In this document: in pieces, positions 4,856 to 6,040 of the stretch
Position numbering within the stretch: position 1 is the first letter of the stretch
Layout: each line of letters starts with the position of its first letter
Origin: Actinomycetes bacterium
GTDB taxonomy: Bacteria > Actinomycetota > Acidimicrobiia > Spongiisociales > UBA5794
Length of the DNA: 6,040 bases
Assembly: GCA_024275815.1 (NCBI GenBank)
Contig: JAJRYI010000015.1
Coordinates: 1 to 6,040 of the forward strand
Direction: 5' to 3'
Program-made: the position numbers and the translations under genes
The notes under the pieces: model-generated
What the model was told of the DNA's origin: nothing
Databases searched by the model: none
Seen by the model: only the letters and a program-made list of their open reading frames with translations

Positions 4856-5947
4856 GTGCCCGGCAGCCGCGTGCGTACCCCTCCCCCGAGAGAAGGTACG
4901 AACGCGGCTGCCGAACGAGCTTTCCGGCTACCGGTCGGTGCCGTCGTCATCGGCGTGGTGGTCGTCGTCGCCGTCGCCATCTTCAGCGCCTCTCACGGTG
5001 CAGCAGGGCTGCCTGTACGAGGAGTCGTCTCATCACTCGTGGATCGTCTGCCATTCCTCGATGTGAGCAGCGGGTTGACACCGCGCCAGGAGAGCATCCT
5101 GTTCCAGATCCGTCTCCCCCGACTCGCGCTCGGCATGCTCGTGGGCGGGGCGCTCGGCATGGCGGGAGCGGCCTATCAGGGAGTGTTCCGGAACCCGCTG
5201 GCGGACCCGTATCTCCTGGGAGTCTCTGCCGGCGCGGGGTTCGGTGCCGTCCTGGCGTTCGGATTCGGTCTCGACCTGGGCTGGGGGCCGTTCGACGCCG
5301 TACCCGCCGCCGCCTTCGTCGGGGCGCTCATCGCCGTATCGGTCTCCGCTGCGATCGGCCGGGGCATGGGATCGTCGCCTGCAACGTTGCTCCTTGCAGG
5401 GGTAGCGATGGCAGCACTGTTCTCTGCCGCCCAGACCTACGCCCTTCAGAGCTTGAACGAGACCCGTGCACGGGAAGTGTTGTCGTGGCTCTTCGGGCAA
5501 CTCAACACGACAGGTTGGGATCAGATCCTGATCCTCACCCCGTACCTCGTCGTCTGTGGCACGGTGCTGATGGTGCATCGAAGGCATCTCGACGTACTAC
5601 GCGTCGGTGACGACGAGGCCAGGGCGCTGGGCCTCGATCCCCGCAGGTCACGCATCCTCATCATCGTTGCTGCGTCACTCATGACTGCCGCAGCCGTGTC
5701 CGTGAGTGGGTTGATCGCCTTCGTCGGCCTCGTCGTGCCGCACATCGTACGGATCTTGATCGGGCACAGCTATCGGATCATCATCCCGCTGTCGGCGCTC
5801 GTCGGTGCAGCGTTCCTAGCGTTCGTCGATGTGGGGGCGAGAACCCTCGTGTCACCGTCCGAACTCCCGGTGGGCGTCATCACAGCCTTCGTCGGGGCTC
5901 CGTTCTTTGCGTTCGTGCTCCGCCGTGGACGACGGTTCAAGGCATGA
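4856..5947 (+). CDS. btuC: BtuC-like permease of a corrinoid ABC importer (FecCD family)
   Basis: This is the membrane subunit of a type II ABC importer of the FecCD family, which forms a homodimer that takes corrinoid from BtuF. Numbered from GTG 4856 it has 363 residues, slightly longer than the usual 320-350. A hydrophilic N-terminus with PPPREGTNAAAER precedes the first membrane segment (about 25-43), and about ten segments follow. Family signatures: RLPRLALGMLVGGALGMAGA (86-105), then YQGVFRNPLADPYLLGVSAG (107-126); the cytoplasmic GDDEARALGLDPRRSR (251-266); SGLIAFVGLVVPHIVR (284-299); and ELPVGVITAFVGAPFFAFVL (336-355). Neither in-frame GTG (4856, 4871) has a clear ribosome binding site, and the next, at 4955, would cut into the first membrane segment. 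Codon 1 is therefore uncertain. I chose 4856 because it lies only 8 bases after the btuF stop, which suits reinitiation. Its stop overlaps the next gene by ATGA. Confidence 0.92.
   Translation: MPGSRVRTPPPREGTNAAAERAFRLPVGAVVIGVVVVVAVAIFSASHGAAGLPVRGVVSSLVDRLPFLDVSSGLTPRQESILFQIRLPRLALGMLVGGALGMAGAAYQGVFRNPLADPYLLGVSAGAGFGAVLAFGFGLDLGWGPFDAVPAAAFVGALIAVSVSAAIGRGMGSSPATLLLAGVAMAALFSAAQTYALQSLNETRAREVLSWLFGQLNTTGWDQILILTPYLVVCGTVLMVHRRHLDVLRVGDDEARALGLDPRRSRILIIVAASLMTAAAVSVSGLIAFVGLVVPHIVRILIGHSYRIIIPLSALVGAAFLAFVDVGARTLVSPSELPVGVITAFVGAPFFAFVLRRGRRFKA
4861..4913 (+). other. Large stem-loop at the btuF-btuC junction
   Basis: CGGCAGCCGCGT (4861-4872) and ACGCGGCTGCCG (4902-4913) are perfect 12-base complements. 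After one G-A mismatch, CGTACC (4874-4879) pairs with GGTACG (4895-4900), giving 18 pairs in total around a 15-base loop (4880-4894). It starts 14 bases after the btuF stop. It contains the GTG at 4871 and begins two bases after the GTG at 4856, so it overlaps either plausible btuC start. There is no T-run, so it is not an ordinary terminator. It could dampen btuC translation or protect the btuF 3' end from decay. Confidence 0.8.
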
Positions 5948-6040
5948 GGGCGCCTCCTCGAACATCGTTGCTCAGCTGCAGGAACCTCACCGCGGGGTAT
6001 CGCAACAAGGAGGTGCTGCGCGGTGTCGACCTCGAAGTGC
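5944..6040 (+). CDS. btuD: BtuD-like ABC transporter ATP-binding protein, N-terminal 32 codons only
   Basis: ATG at 5944 overlaps the btuC stop as ATGA, the usual sign of translational coupling. The visible residues include LLSCRNLTAGYRNKEVLRGVDLEV (9-32, given here only as the region's key features: 'L-x-A-G-Y' followed by 'VLRGVDLEV'), the standard opening strands of an ABC ATPase before the Walker A loop, which would lie just past the window edge. As the third gene of the btuF-btuC-btuD order it should hydrolyse ATP to drive import. The Walker motifs are not visible, so the family call rests on these opening strands and on position. Confidence 0.85.
   Translation, partial: MRAPPRTSLLSCRNLTAGYRNKEVLRGVDLEV

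Noticed and set aside
4669..5610. Arg/Pro-rich 313-codon plus-strand frame overlapping btuF and btuC
   Set aside because: It is out of frame with both genes and its composition is that of a frame-shifted shadow.
1..6040. Mobile elements, CRISPR arrays, tRNA or rRNA genes
   Set aside because: I saw no transposase, regularly spaced repeats, attachment-site-like repeats or tRNA/rRNA sequence; gene order is continuous and functionally coherent.

Overview
The window is a cobalamin (vitamin B12) locus from a GC-rich bacterium. Strong G/C bias at third codon positions, frequent GTG starts, overlapping genes and a lipoprotein with a long Thr/Pro linker all fit an actinobacterium. The 'TTTT-VP-TTTT-APPE-TTTT' style of linker resembles lipoproteins of the class Acidimicrobiia, but that placement is only an inference.

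Layout. From 2285 leftward on the minus strand runs a tightly overlapping operon: cobU (adenosylcobinamide kinase/guanylyltransferase), cobT (dimethylbenzimidazole phosphoribosyltransferase) and cobS (cobalamin synthase). cobS continues past the left edge of the window. A cobalamin riboswitch on the minus strand (about 2365-2499) leads this operon. Divergently, on the plus strand, lies a short CobC/CobD-type PLP enzyme (2582-3487), probably threonine-phosphate decarboxylase. After a 355-base gap holding a second cobalamin riboswitch (about 3620-3747, plus strand) comes an ABC importer operon: btuF-like lipoprotein (3843-4847), btuC-like permease (4856-5947) and the first 32 codons of a btuD-like ATPase (from 5944, cut by the right edge).

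How it works together. BtuFCD would import corrinoids. CobC would supply (R)-1-amino-2-propanol phosphate for the nucleotide-loop arm. CobU activates adenosylcobinamide(-phosphate) to the GDP form, CobT makes alpha-ribazole phosphate, and CobS joins the two into adenosylcobalamin (phosphate). Two B12-sensing RNAs would switch off import and late synthesis when the cofactor is plentiful. The window is a late-assembly/salvage plus uptake module; no corrin-ring genes are visible here.

The gene content is of known type, and I do not see a novel system. The points most worth a second look are non-coding: an 18-bp hairpin that buries the start of btuC, the compact architecture of both riboswitches, apparently alternative pairings in their expression platforms, and a 16-bp palindrome in the divergent promoter region. 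The unusually short CobC is also notable.
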